Assembly (NCBI GenBank): GCA_037349105.1 | Contig: JAYJMM010000116.1 | Span: 1,550,001-1,614,000, forward strand | Origin: Limnomonas spitsbergensis | Taxonomy: Eukaryota > Chlorophyta > Chlorophyceae > Chlamydomonadales | Direction: 5' to 3' | DNA: 64,000 bases | In this document: positions 44,161 to 55,900 of the stretch, in pieces | How the letters are laid out: each line of letters opens with the position of its first letter | How positions within the stretch are numbered: position 1 is the first letter of the stretch | Notes under the pieces: generated by a model | Seen by the model: the letters and a program-made list of their open reading frames with translations, nothing else | What the model was told of the DNA's origin: nothing | The model's database searches: none | Position numbers and translations under genes: made by a program

Positions 44161-46867
44161 AAGCTGGGGAGGAAAGGACATCCGTCCCTCGCCTATGAGG
44201 CACCCTGCTATCCAACAGCCTTGCCCAAGATACCAGGAGGTGACATCATTTGCACCCATGAATTTAACCTGACGTCTGAGCAGGGCCCAGAGGTGTAACG
44301 TCATTGACCTGACGGCTGTCTGCCCCCGCGGCCAAGCCTCTGGAGGAGGGCCCCGAGGTAAACTGGTAACGTCACAAAATAGGTTACACCAGGGGTCCCA
44401 CGCGTGTAAACCCCCCCTGGGTTACACGCATGAGTTTAAATGGTGTGCGCAACCTCATCTTCCGCGATATGTAGCTCTCATCAGGACAAAGACATCACAC
44501 CTCTGGGCCTGCTTAAAAAGGCTCGGCCGCATGGGCGCCCAACTGTCCCATTGGAAGAAAAGAAACTTAGGAAGAGGTTGTGTGTGTTTTTAGCACAGGA
44601 GAAAGAATTACCCCCCCAAAAGGAAAAGGCAGCCCGAAGTATCAATTGTCCCTCTCAATTCTAATCCCCAAGAAGGCAAAGGAAAGCAACAAAACTAGGC
44701 CTCAACAGTGCGTTCGACGTAGCTCTCGTCAGGTTCCATCACTTCCGTCATTCACCTCTTAACTATACATAAAACATCAGATCCGCTAAACATGAGGGTC
44801 GAAATTTTGAGTACAATATTGAAACAGTGCCCGAGGTAAATGGTAGGAAAACATATTCCGTTGTATATGACAGTTCAACGTCGTCATGGGTAACAAATCC
44901 TGCCCAGCACAATCCTGCACCAATGTCACCTAGCGACCAATGCTGGGCTATCTGAAACCAGGGGCTGAAACTACAAATCTGGAAAGCTTTTCCTGATAAC
45001 AAACAGCAGCCTAGACAAACGCCAGATGCCTTTTCTTTAGTACTGAGCCCCGAATGAAAAATCGACGATCAGCGTAGCATTAGATTTGACACATGAGGCA
45101 GAACCCGAAAAACGTTTCCAGCAACGAACCAACTAGGGCAGAGATCAAGGCCAACCAGTGGACCCCTGGGCTTGAGAAAAAACGCGCTCTGGCGTAGGTA
45201 TGACCCCCTGAGACGTAGTATGAGCCCCATGAGAATTCCTTCATGGTTCAATGGTTGTAAGAACGCATCCTCGCGCTTCAATAGACAAATGCTACGCTGA
45301 GTTCCCCTCTTTCTGCCTCTTGCCCCAACCAGCTAGCTTACCGCCCACCCACCTCCTGCTGTAGCCAGCTTGGTTGCCCCCGCTCTCCCCATCCCGCCTC
45401 CTCTCCAACCATCTTTTGAGTCCCCCCAGGCAAATTAAATAAATTTAGCCCACTGCTGCCCCCACGGCTACTGGGGCCTCCTGGCTCTCTTGCTGAGCCA
45501 GCTGGGTTGCCCCCCTCCCCTCCTGCCCCAGCCCGCTTGGTTGACCCCCTGGACAAATTGAAAGCCTCTAGCCAACCGCTGCCCCTACAGCTGCTGGTGC
45601 CTCCTGGCGCTCCTGCTGTAATCAGCTGGTTTGCCCCCCCTCTGCCTTCTGCCCCAACCCGCTTGGTTGACCCCTCTGGACGAAATTGAAAACCTCTAAT
45701 CAACCGCTGCCCCTACGGCTGCTGGTGCCTCCTGGCGCTCTTGCTGTGACTCCCTGATCTGAAGCCCCCTCTCCTTTAGTCGGACCTTGACCTGGGTGCT
45801 AACGATCTTATAGGCCACGCCGCGGCGGAGGCAAATGTCTTTGACCTTGAATACACCAGTATGGCCGTTGTGGCGGATCTGGATGTAAACTGCGGGGACA
45901 GCAGCAGGTGGAGGGGGCATGACGGTAAGGGGAGTTTGAATGACATGACGACAAGGGGAGTTTCAAATGTGTGACAGTACTTTAGGGGAGTTTGGATGGC
46001 ATGACGAGAAGGGGTGTTTGAATTGCATGACGGTAAGGGGAGTTTGAATTGCGTGACGGTAAGGGGAGTTTGAATTGCGTGACGGAGCCACGTCGACATG
46101 ATGCCAGACGCACATGAGGGCCTGTGGTCTTTAGCGTTATAAGCCAAGTCAAGTCTGGCGATGTAAGCAACAGGTTCAAAGTACCGTCCCCCCCCCTAAA
46201 TAATATATTTTTCGTCGCGCAGCCAAATATAAGTAAAAAGAAAGCCGCGCAGCGACATTTTTTTTTAATTTACTTGTTGCGCAGCAGGTAATTTCATTTA
46301 ACGCCGCGCATCACTGAAAACGATTTAAATTTCCTTCCGCGCAGCACTTTCAGCTTGTACAGTAAAACTCAGTTGAAATCCTCGTTTGCTGCTAGCAAGG
46401 ATAGTACGGTCAGCAATACTCAGCATAGTCGTCACCCTCCGCCGTTTCCTGGCCTCAGGAAACGTGTGGCTGTTGGGGTCCCGAAACGTCAGCAGTCGTC
46501 AGCACCCGTCTCTGCCTCCATGATCGAGCTTCGCCACGAGGACTGGCGTAAGGATCACTCGGCGGATGTCAAATCAAACAGTCGCGGGCGAGCGCAAGTT
46601 TTTGGGGGGATTTTTATATTTGCTTGTAGCGCGCACCCCCAAAATAGTTGTTTGGGCACCTGACTGACACTCCGCGCACCGGCAATTCTTGAATTATTAT
46701 TAGCGCGCGCCTCAATAATGAATTAATTATGGGCGAAGTCTCTGACGTTTTACGGTAGCATGTTAAGAGGGCTTAACATAAAACGCATTATGTTTCGCCA
46801 ACCGCAGAACTGAGCTTCAAAATCATTAAAGGCACCCCCCCTTTTGAGGTACCCTCCCCTTTTTTGC
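44161..46867 (+). repeat. 2,707-bp tandem direct repeat, copy 2
   Basis: Second copy of 41454-44160. It ends TTTTTTGC and is followed by AAG, the first bases of a third unit that does not continue. Confidence 0.92.
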
Positions 46868-46870
46868 AAG

Positions 46871-47758
46871 TATGATCCACGCCCTGTTCCTTACCCATGT
46901 CAATGCGTCCATGATTAATAGCCAGCAACAGCCGCTCCTCCTCCCCGTTACCGGTTTCCCTGGAGCTCCCATACCACCGCACTCTCGTGCCAGGGGGGTG
47001 ATTGTTGAGGATCCATTGCTCATCGCTAGGCTTAAATTCCTGTGTATAGAGTAAGCGGTTCAGTGTTAATGACTTCAGGGTTTTGGGAAGCCAAAGTGGG
47101 GGCATGCAAGGATATGTCAATGACATTACACCTTTGGGCCCTGCTAAAAAAGGCTCGACCGCGTTGGCCCCCAACTGTCCTGTTGGGAGAAAAGACAAGG
47201 GACTTCAGGTACCGGTAAAAGGGAAAGAAGGATAGGAGCACAAAGGCTGGCACTGGCACTAGTGGATGCAGCCTACGAGAGGGCACACCTGGCGGTCACC
47301 GGCATAGGGGATCCAGAGACCCAGCCATGAAGCATAGGTCTGGGGCCGCCTACCGAGGCCTGGTTTCAGCCTACGGCAGGCGCAGGCAAGGAGCCGCACC
47401 AGCAAGAGAGAGTGTACTTGTGTGCGCACAAATTTAAGGCTGCGACTCGGCGCAAGCAGCACGGCTGACACTAGGGGCAGGCACAGCGATCAACAGCGTG
47501 ACACACGTTGCTGCCAGCGATGTTGGACAAGGGGAGACGGCGAGCATGTAGAAGACGCGTTACATGCTCACAAGTATGTGTGGAGACGTTGGGTGGATGA
47601 AGAGCGAGGGGCTTCAGCGAAACGGATTCTCAAGCCAAAAGCTCTTTACCTAGTCCTTAGGCACCCACCCAAGCTCCATGAACAAAAAAATAACGAATAC
47701 AAGAGCCACGAATAGGCCACCTCAGACAGCAAGCGATGAACATACTCGGTGCACGAGG
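46871..47758. other. Intergenic with an R2 copy; 3' side of the large minus-strand gene
   Basis: An inverted R2 lies at about 47113-47225 (ATGACATTACACCTTTGGGC to TTTTCTCCCAACAG in reverse). It is the most complete inverted copy. No gene is supported. The 3' UTR of the minus-strand gene should occupy the right end. Confidence 0.5.
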
Positions 47759-50700
47759 TCAAATTTGTGACAGCACTTTCCACCCCCGTCCCCCTGCTGT
47801 CTGCACTGAGCAGTGAGCACTTGCCATTCCTCCGAACAGCGCAACGACCAACGGCTTGCCAGCAGCGCCTTCCCCGGAATCGTAAACGTCTGCATCAGAG
47901 GAGCTAAAGAGCTCCTCGTCCGACGTGTCGACATGCTGCACGTAAGAGCCGCGCCGCTGCGCCGCACTGTCGCGCTGGCTTTCGCGGATGGTGATCGAAT
48001 CGCACATGTCCTGAAACGCTTGTCTCCTGACAGAGGCGGAGGGGCGGGGGATGAGCGGGGGGATGGGCGGGGAGGGATAGTTGGGTGCATAAGAAAACAA
48101 GTATGAAACTGTATGCAGCAGAAAAAGCGATTTGGCGACACAAGATCTCCCGTCCTGCAGTCTCCTCGATCAGCTGCAACACCGCAACATCTTCCTTAAA
48201 AGACTTGGATCTCACGTCCTGCAGTCTCCTCGATCAGCTGCAACATCGCAACACCTTCCCCACAAGACTTGGATCTCGCGTCCTGCAGTCTCCTCTATCA
48301 GCTACAACACCGCAACACCTTCCCTACAAGACTTGGATCTCGCGTCCTGCAGTCTCCTCGATCAGCTGCAACATCGCAACACCTTCCCCACAAGACTTGG
48401 ATCTCGCGTCCTGCAGTCTCCTCTATCAGCTACAACACCGCAACACCTTCCCTACAAGACTTGGATCTCGCGTCCTGCAGTCTCCTCGATCAGCTGCAAC
48501 ATCGCAACACCTTCCCTACAAGACTTGGATCTCGCGTCCTGCAGTCTCCTCTATCAGCTGCAACACCGCAACACCTTCCCTACAAGACTTGGATCTCGCG
48601 TCCTGCAGTCTCCTCGATCAGCTGCAACACCGCAACACCTTCCCTACAAGACTTGGATCTCGCGTCCTGCAGTCTCCTCGATCAGCTGCAACATCGCAAC
48701 ACCTACCCCACAAGGCTGTTCAATCTTAGTGGATCTCCCCTACTGTAAGGTGTAACACCCACCCCCCCCTTAAAGCTGCTCAGCAGGTTCGCCTGTCCCG
48801 GGCTACCTTGCAGCCCCTCAGGCCCACATCGATTGGAACTTCCCCACACAGTTGCTCAATAGATTAGCCTGACTGGGCTGCCTCCCGTCCCCTCAACCCC
48901 TCACCACTTTGATCTCCCCTCCTCGAGCCTCCCCTGTCGCTCATTCCTCAGCCAGGTACTGACAGCAGCAGCCGGCCTGCCCTCCTGCAGCTCATAGAAG
49001 CCGTACTCGCTGACTGCCTCAATGACGGACGCCGACAAGCTCTCCTGGTCCTCGGGCGAGTCTTGTTTGAGGGACAGATCCAAGGCAGCGGTGACCTGCG
49101 GCGCATGTGCTGGACAGTCAGCACCGCCAGGCCAGAAACAAGGACACTGCATGTGCTCAATTCCAGGTTCTTGATTCAGGGGCAGATCTAAAGCAGCAGA
49201 GACCTGCATCGTACAAAATACCGTACAATATAATTTACATAATATGAGTACCGGTATATACCGGTAATGGAAAGTGCAAACATAAGTCAGAACCGCTATG
49301 AATAAAAAATCGGGGGGGAACAACGGAGGCAGCTCTAAGAGATGACCTGTACATTCCTATGATCCTTTTCCTTTATTGGTAAGCTGTTTGCCGAGTACCG
49401 TATCCCAAGGCTATTTTATTTGAGGCAAACCCCTGAGGGTATAAGCCTGTCTGGAAAACGTAACCGTAGGTCTGAAGAGATTAGAAGAATTCTCGGACCA
49501 TTTTTGGTTAAGGGGGTTTAGACCGGAAGAAATCTTGTTCGCTTGGACCATTTCCATCCACGCCCTACATTTGATGTAAAGCGGAACTTATATCCGGGAG
49601 CGTTGGCTCCACCAGCCTGGCAGCAATGATTATGTTGCCCGGCTTGACATCACATCAGCCACTGAAAGCCAAAGTGTATGTTTCCGCTCATGGCTACTGT
49701 ATGCTGCACTGTCGCTCAAAGATAGGGCATACCAGTACGACTCAGTCGTCGGTTAAGTGCTGTTTGCCCCCAGCGTGTGCCCCAGTCACTACCCCTACCT
49801 GCTGTCTGACAGCGTCGTGATCTAGCTCGTCGGATACTTGCACCAGCACCTCGCGCATCAGCAGCGCCGTAACCTGGAACAGACCCGCCTCGTTTGCCAG
49901 CAACATGGCCTCAGCCACCACATCTGATACGCAGGAGGGGAGCGGGTGGAGAGGGGGCTAGGTCAAATGTGAGAAGACAGGAAACGAGAGGAATCAAGAT
50001 AGAGAAAAGAAAGAGGAAGGAGGTATGGCTGGAGAGGTGAGGCAGGAGAGGCATAGTTCAGGTGTGCTGTTTGAGAGAGCAGGGTGGGTAGAGGCCAGGT
50101 CAGCAGGGTCCAGACTCACACCTTCAACCTACCTAGTTAGGGGTTTAAAGTGCCAGGTCAGCAGGGTCCAGGCTCACACCCTCAACCCACCAAGTTGAGG
50201 TTTGAGGTTTTAAACTGTCAGGTCAGCAGGGTCCAGGCTCACACCCTCAACCCACCAAGTTGAGGTTTGAGGTTTTAAACTGTCAGGTCAGCAGGGTCCA
50301 GGCTCACACCCTCAACCCACCAAGTTGAGGTTTGAGGTTTTAAACTGTCAGGGTCAGCAGGGTCCAGGCTCACACCCTCAACCCACCAAGTTGAGGTTTG
50401 AGGTTTTAAACTGTCAGGTCAGCAGGGTCCAGGCTCACACCCTCAACCCACCAAGTTGAGGTTTGAGGTTTTAAACTGTCAGGTCAGCAGGGTCCAGGCT
50501 CACACCCTCAACCCACCGAGTTGAGGTTTGAGGTTTTAAACTGTCAGGTCAGCAGGGTCCAGGCACAGTCCCTCAATTCACCTTCTGAAGGTTTCAACTG
50601 CTAGATCAGGTTCCAAGCTCAGGCCCTCAACTCACCCAGCGTTTCGTCCGTCGCGCTGCCAGCCCATCGATTCTTCACCACCAGTGGCAGCTCCCCCGAC

Positions 50701-52936
50701 AGGACCTCCAGAGCCATGCGTACCGCCTCCAGGGGCAGGCCCGCGGCATCGTGTACCGCCATGACCCGCATGTACAGCTCCGGCGTTGGGCGCAGCAGCG
50801 GATCGCCGGCTGCCTGCCACCCGGTCTGGCTAAGGTACTTCAAGTGTGGCTGGATGACCAGCCTCTGCGCCACTGCCTCCGCCTCCCGGCTATGTACCCC
50901 AGGGTCCAGCCTCCTGTCCTCAGGCAAGCGGGACAGCTGCAGGTCCGACACGTGCGACCAAGCCGCCTCAGCGCCCACAGTCCGCGCATCCATGGAGGAC
51001 AGGAGGCTCTCGTGGCTGTGCTCGGAGCGCAGCGGAAGGATCTCCGTGAGGGAGAACAGGGATCTGGCGGTGGCAGCACTGCTCCCTGTACATGGAGAGG
51101 CGAAGAGGACCAGGGTTGGAAGGGTGGAGGGTGGAAGTGCAAGTGGGCAGGATCAAAGTGAACAGGGATCTGGCGGTGGCAGCACTACTCCCTGTACATG
51201 GAGAGGTGAAGAGGACGAGGGTTGGAAGGGTGGAGGGTGGAAGTGCAAGTGGGCAGGATCAATGTGAACAGGGATCTGACGGTGGCAGCACTGCTCCCTG
51301 TCCATGGAGAGGTGAAGAGGACGAGGGTTGGAAGGGTGGAGGGTGGAAGTGCAAGTGGGCAGGATCAAAGTGAACAGGGATCTGGCGGTGGCAGCACTGC
51401 TCTCTGTCCATGGAGAGGCGATGAGGACGAGGGTTGAAAGGGTGAAAAGTTGAAAGGTGTATGCCAAGGGAGAGGGGAGAGGACGAGGGTTGAAAGGTTG
51501 AAAGGGTGAAAGGTGAAGAGTGAATGCCAATGAAGAGGGGGAGAGGACAAGGGTTGAAAGGGCCAAGGGTTAAGGGTGAAAGCACAAGTGGGAAGGATAC
51601 CAGTGAGCAAAATCAAGGGATCTGGCAGTGGCAGCACTGCTCCCTATCAATGGAGATACGGAGTGGACAAAGGTTGAAAGGGCCAAGGATTAAAGCACAC
51701 GTGGGTGGAAGGCCCAGAGGGGAAGGACAAGGTGAAGAAGCAAAAGAGTGGGGAGGGGATTAGGGTGTAATGGTTGAAGGTAAGAGGAAGGTGGTCGCAA
51801 GGGCTACGAGGGATTTGAGGTCAAGAGATGGGGGTAGGGCATGTTAACATGCATCCTCAGAGGATGAAGGGTGCAGGGTGAGACATGCTGGCAAACACCA
51901 GCTGAGATGATTTCATCGCCCTGCTGAACACAATGAGGCAGATCACAATGAGGCAGATCAGCTGATTTGCACTGTCAGCTTTTTGGGCTCGCCGGCGTCA
52001 AAATTCGGTGCTCCCCATGGCCGCCAAAGGTTTCATTTGGCCATAACATGAGCCGGCATACACACACAGGCTCAAGCAGCATGGCCGACTATGCAGGGTT
52101 AAGGCCATGGGGCAGATGAAATGTAGCTGAGATGTACCTGAAATGTAGCTGAGCCCAAAACACCAAACGATCACTATTGATCCAGCACGCGGCACACACA
52201 GGCAGAGCTCTCACATTGGAAGCCCATCGCGTAGCTCGAGATGATGTCTGCCACCGCTTGCGCTTGGCCTGGAGAGAGGTCCATGAGGATGCCTCGCATG
52301 TGTGTGGCGCTTGCGGCCCCGGAGTCCCAGGCACCTGACCCCAGCCCCAAGGAGCGGAGAAGGGCATCCCCTGCAGTGGACGGTTAGGGGCAGGTTATCA
52401 GGGTGGGATAAGTAGACACAGATTAGAGCAGCACGCAGATGCTGGATGGACCAGAGGGATGGAAATTGTGCAGCACACGGATGCTGGCAGAGCAGGAGCA
52501 ACCACGGCACAGGGAGCGCAGCAGAGCATCTCCTGCGGTGGAGGACAGCATCAGGGCAGCTGGTTGCATCCCAGTCCCCAGGAGACCAGGAGAGCATCAC
52601 GTACACATGACAGGGTTGGGTGGGATCAGTCGAGATAGTTCCAAGCAACACACAACTGTCTGCAAAGAACAAAAGCACGCTGCGCACAGATCTTGGCTAA
52701 CAGTAGAAGCATCTCCAGTCCCCAAGGAGTGCAGCAGAGCACCCCATGAGTCGGAAGCAGTACCGATTACGGTCCTTACGGTACCTAAAATTACGTAGCT
52801 GATTATCAGTCACTGGCGAATGTCATATTTGAGGCGAATTCAGCTACTTTACCAGTCAGGGACCTTCCACCATTGTTGGATTTCGGTGCCATTACACAGC
52901 ACTGTTTAGAAGGCAGGGTATAGGTCCGGTGTTGGG

Positions 52937-52978
<42 letters not shown>

Positions 52979-55900
52979 GTTGCACACAGATACTGGCAAT
53001 GCAGGAGCAACCCAGGGCTGGGGAGCGCAGCTGAGCATCTCATGCAATAGTTGGATCAGGGGGGATGGGTTTGTGCAGCACACAGCTGGATGTGCTTGAC
53101 GTGTAGGGGTTCCCCAGGGTTGGGGGGGAGGGGGGCATTGGAATCCATGAGGGTGGGCCCGAGGGATTGAAACATAAAATCGTCTGAGGATGCGAAATTC
53201 CAGTCGCATCACCGATTTGCACTCGGTAACCCCCCATTGAGGGCATACTCCATAACAAGTTTCCGAGAGGGGCAGCGGATATGGACATGATATCTACCGG
53301 CACACAAAATAGCGGAGCTCACGGACGTGATCATGGCGGGGGTGGTGGGGACCTGCAGAAATCCAGAGGCCTCCCCGGCTCCCCCTTACCTATTTCGTAA
53401 AGCTGGCTATCCTCCAGCATGGAGACAGATTCCAGCGCCTGCACCGCCAGCTCCCGCGGCACCTGTTAAGAAAGATTCGGGGTCGAGGGTTGAGGGCTTT
53501 GGGTTGAGGGTAACTAGGCTCCCCCAGAACCTGCTCTCAAATATTTGGGCTAGAGCGTTCAGGGTCAACGAGGCTCCCCAAGAAGCTGCTCTTAAAGGGT
53601 TCAGGTCTTGAGTTCCTTAGGCTCCAGAAGCATCTGCTCTCAAAGGGTTTTTAGGGTCAAGCAGCCCCATCACCGGGTGACCTTGGGATGGAAGCTGCTG
53701 CCGGATACACACGCCTAGGGTCGGTACAACTAGCAACCAAGACAACAAAACACAAACAGCGAGAGACCCAATGGGACCTACCGGCTTCCTCTGGTCCACG
53801 AACGCCTTGAAGACGTCCATGGCTGCCTGGCTCAACGGCCCCTGCTGCTGCAGCAGGCACGTGCGGGCAACGAAGGTGAGGCCGACATCGCTGCCTGACA
53901 GGCACTCCGCCCAGCCACGCACGTCCGCGCCGCCGCCGGAGCTCGCCGCGGAGAGAGCGGCACACATGTCCGCCACCAGGTGCCCTAGCCACCCGGCGTG
54001 CTGAGCCGCGGCGGGCTTTTGCTCTGCAAAGTAGTTTGCCTCGGAGCTCGCGAGCCAGGACAGAAAGTTTGAGCAGTGCGCGATTGCAGCATGCGCGGCG
54101 CCTTTCCCCTGGGGACCCTGGACTCCAGTTATCAATGAGCTGCCTGAGCCGGTGCTGTGGGCCAAGCACCAGCTTCGGTCGCGAAGGCCCTCCAGAAAGG
54201 AGCGGGCGAGCGTGGCCGTCTGGGGGTGCCTCAGACACCTGTGCTGACCCCGCGTCAGAGCCTGCGCATGGGCTCCAGCACAGTTGTTTAGAGCAACAAA
54301 TGTCCCAGGGGAGGCAGGCATGTTATAATATGTGTATTGAAATAAGAGTGTATCCATGACAAATTGACAAACATAATCAGAAATTAATCCACTGCCACTG
54401 GCAATGCGGCAAATCCAACATGCAGGCTGTCAGCCTCCCTGCCTCTCAGAAGTGCCGTACATGCTGCGTTCCAATGCACACCCCTCCAGCGAACATGGCA
54501 ATCAATCAACAGAAGGATTGCACAGCCACTGGCTATGCGGCCTAGCCAACAGGCACGCACCCATCCTCCCTACCCCTCATTAGCACTGTACCTGTTCAAC
54601 CACCCATAGTGTCTCTGCCAGCTTTGACGCCTGTGCAGGCCCATCGCCCACCCCCTGCCTCCCCTTGGCCGCCTTCAGGGCCATCGAGATGATTCGCTGC
54701 ACATGCTCCAGCATCACTGGGCTAGAGGAGCCGTCTTCAGCGCAGCTGTCGGACACATCCAGCAGAGAGAACACCAGAGTGCGCCACTCCTTAGGGTCCA
54801 GGAAGGAAAAACTCAGCGGCGCAATGGCGGCTGGCGGCACGGAGCTCTGGCCGGACTGCAGGGAGGGGAAGAGAGGCAGGGCTTATTGTATGGCGATGAG
54901 GCCTTTCTTTGCCTGCAAGGAGGGGACTGGAGGGAACAGGAAGGAGGGGAAGGGAGGAAGGGAGGGGACAGAGGGGAACGGAGGGGAGGGGAAGGAGAGG
55001 AAGGGAGGGGACAGAGGGGAAGGGAGGGGAGGGGAAGGACAGGAAGGGAGGGGAGGGGAAGGAGAGGAAGGGAGGGAACAGAGGGGAAGGGAGGGGAGGG
55101 GAGGGGAGGGGAGGGGAGGGGGAGGAGGGAATGGAAAGGGGAGGGGGAGGGGGAGGGAGGGAAAGGAAAAGGAAGGGAGGGGAAGGCGTGAGGGCAAGGA
55201 GGCGGGCTGCATCCCAGCAGGAAGACAACTGATTGGGGAACCAAAGCACTTCCTCCAAGCTCGCCCCTTACCAGCAGCTTAAAACCGCGGGTCGAGGAAA
55301 CCGAGAAACCCTATATATGTGCTCTGGAAGAATGGTACCAGCCATGGTTGAAGGGCTTATCCATCATCCCTGGCCCATCAGGCACCCAAGCAAAACCTAT
55401 CCCTCGGCCCTCCAGGCAACCAAGCAAAACCTACGCACATCGTCCGGTCGACCGGCGCCATTTAAAACAGGCCGCTCGAGGAAGTCAATCAGAGGCATCA
55501 GGCCTGAGCCGCCCATGTTGTTTAAGGCGTCCGCCAGCAGCAGGCGGCTCAGGGCCAGAGCGCCACCGTCGGCCAGCTCAGTCACGCAGCGGGGCCCAGG
55601 CAGAGTCTGGAGCACTGCCACGGCAGCGGCGCCAACGCCCTGCCAGCCCTCACCAGCCACGGCAGAAGCTGCGAGTTTGGCGATCTTCTGGAGAGACCCC
55701 GGCGGGAAGGTGCCGTCCACAAAGCCGTCCGAGGCGAGCAGCCTCATGGCCGTCTCCCCTGTGGGCGCCAGGTCCAGGGCAAGCATCCGGACAGATATAA
55801 GCTCAGGGTCATCGGTGTGGGCCATCAGAGAGCTGACAAGCAAGGGCTTTGCCTCCGCTGACAGGTTGCCCAACGCAGCGTCGCCGCGGCTGCCGCCGCT

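Noticed and set aside
41733..46663. Pairs of identical small ORFs in the 2.7 kb tandem unit
   Set aside because: They are paired only because the DNA is duplicated. No domain, exon signal or codon pattern supports them.
48085..48755. Plus-strand ORFs with [15 protein letters not shown] repeats
   Set aside because: The 64-bp repeat is not a multiple of three, so the same peptide pattern appears in all frames. It is intronic on the other strand.
48140..50636. CRISPR-like regular arrays
   Set aside because: Units are contiguous tandem repeats without unique spacers, in introns of a eukaryotic gene.
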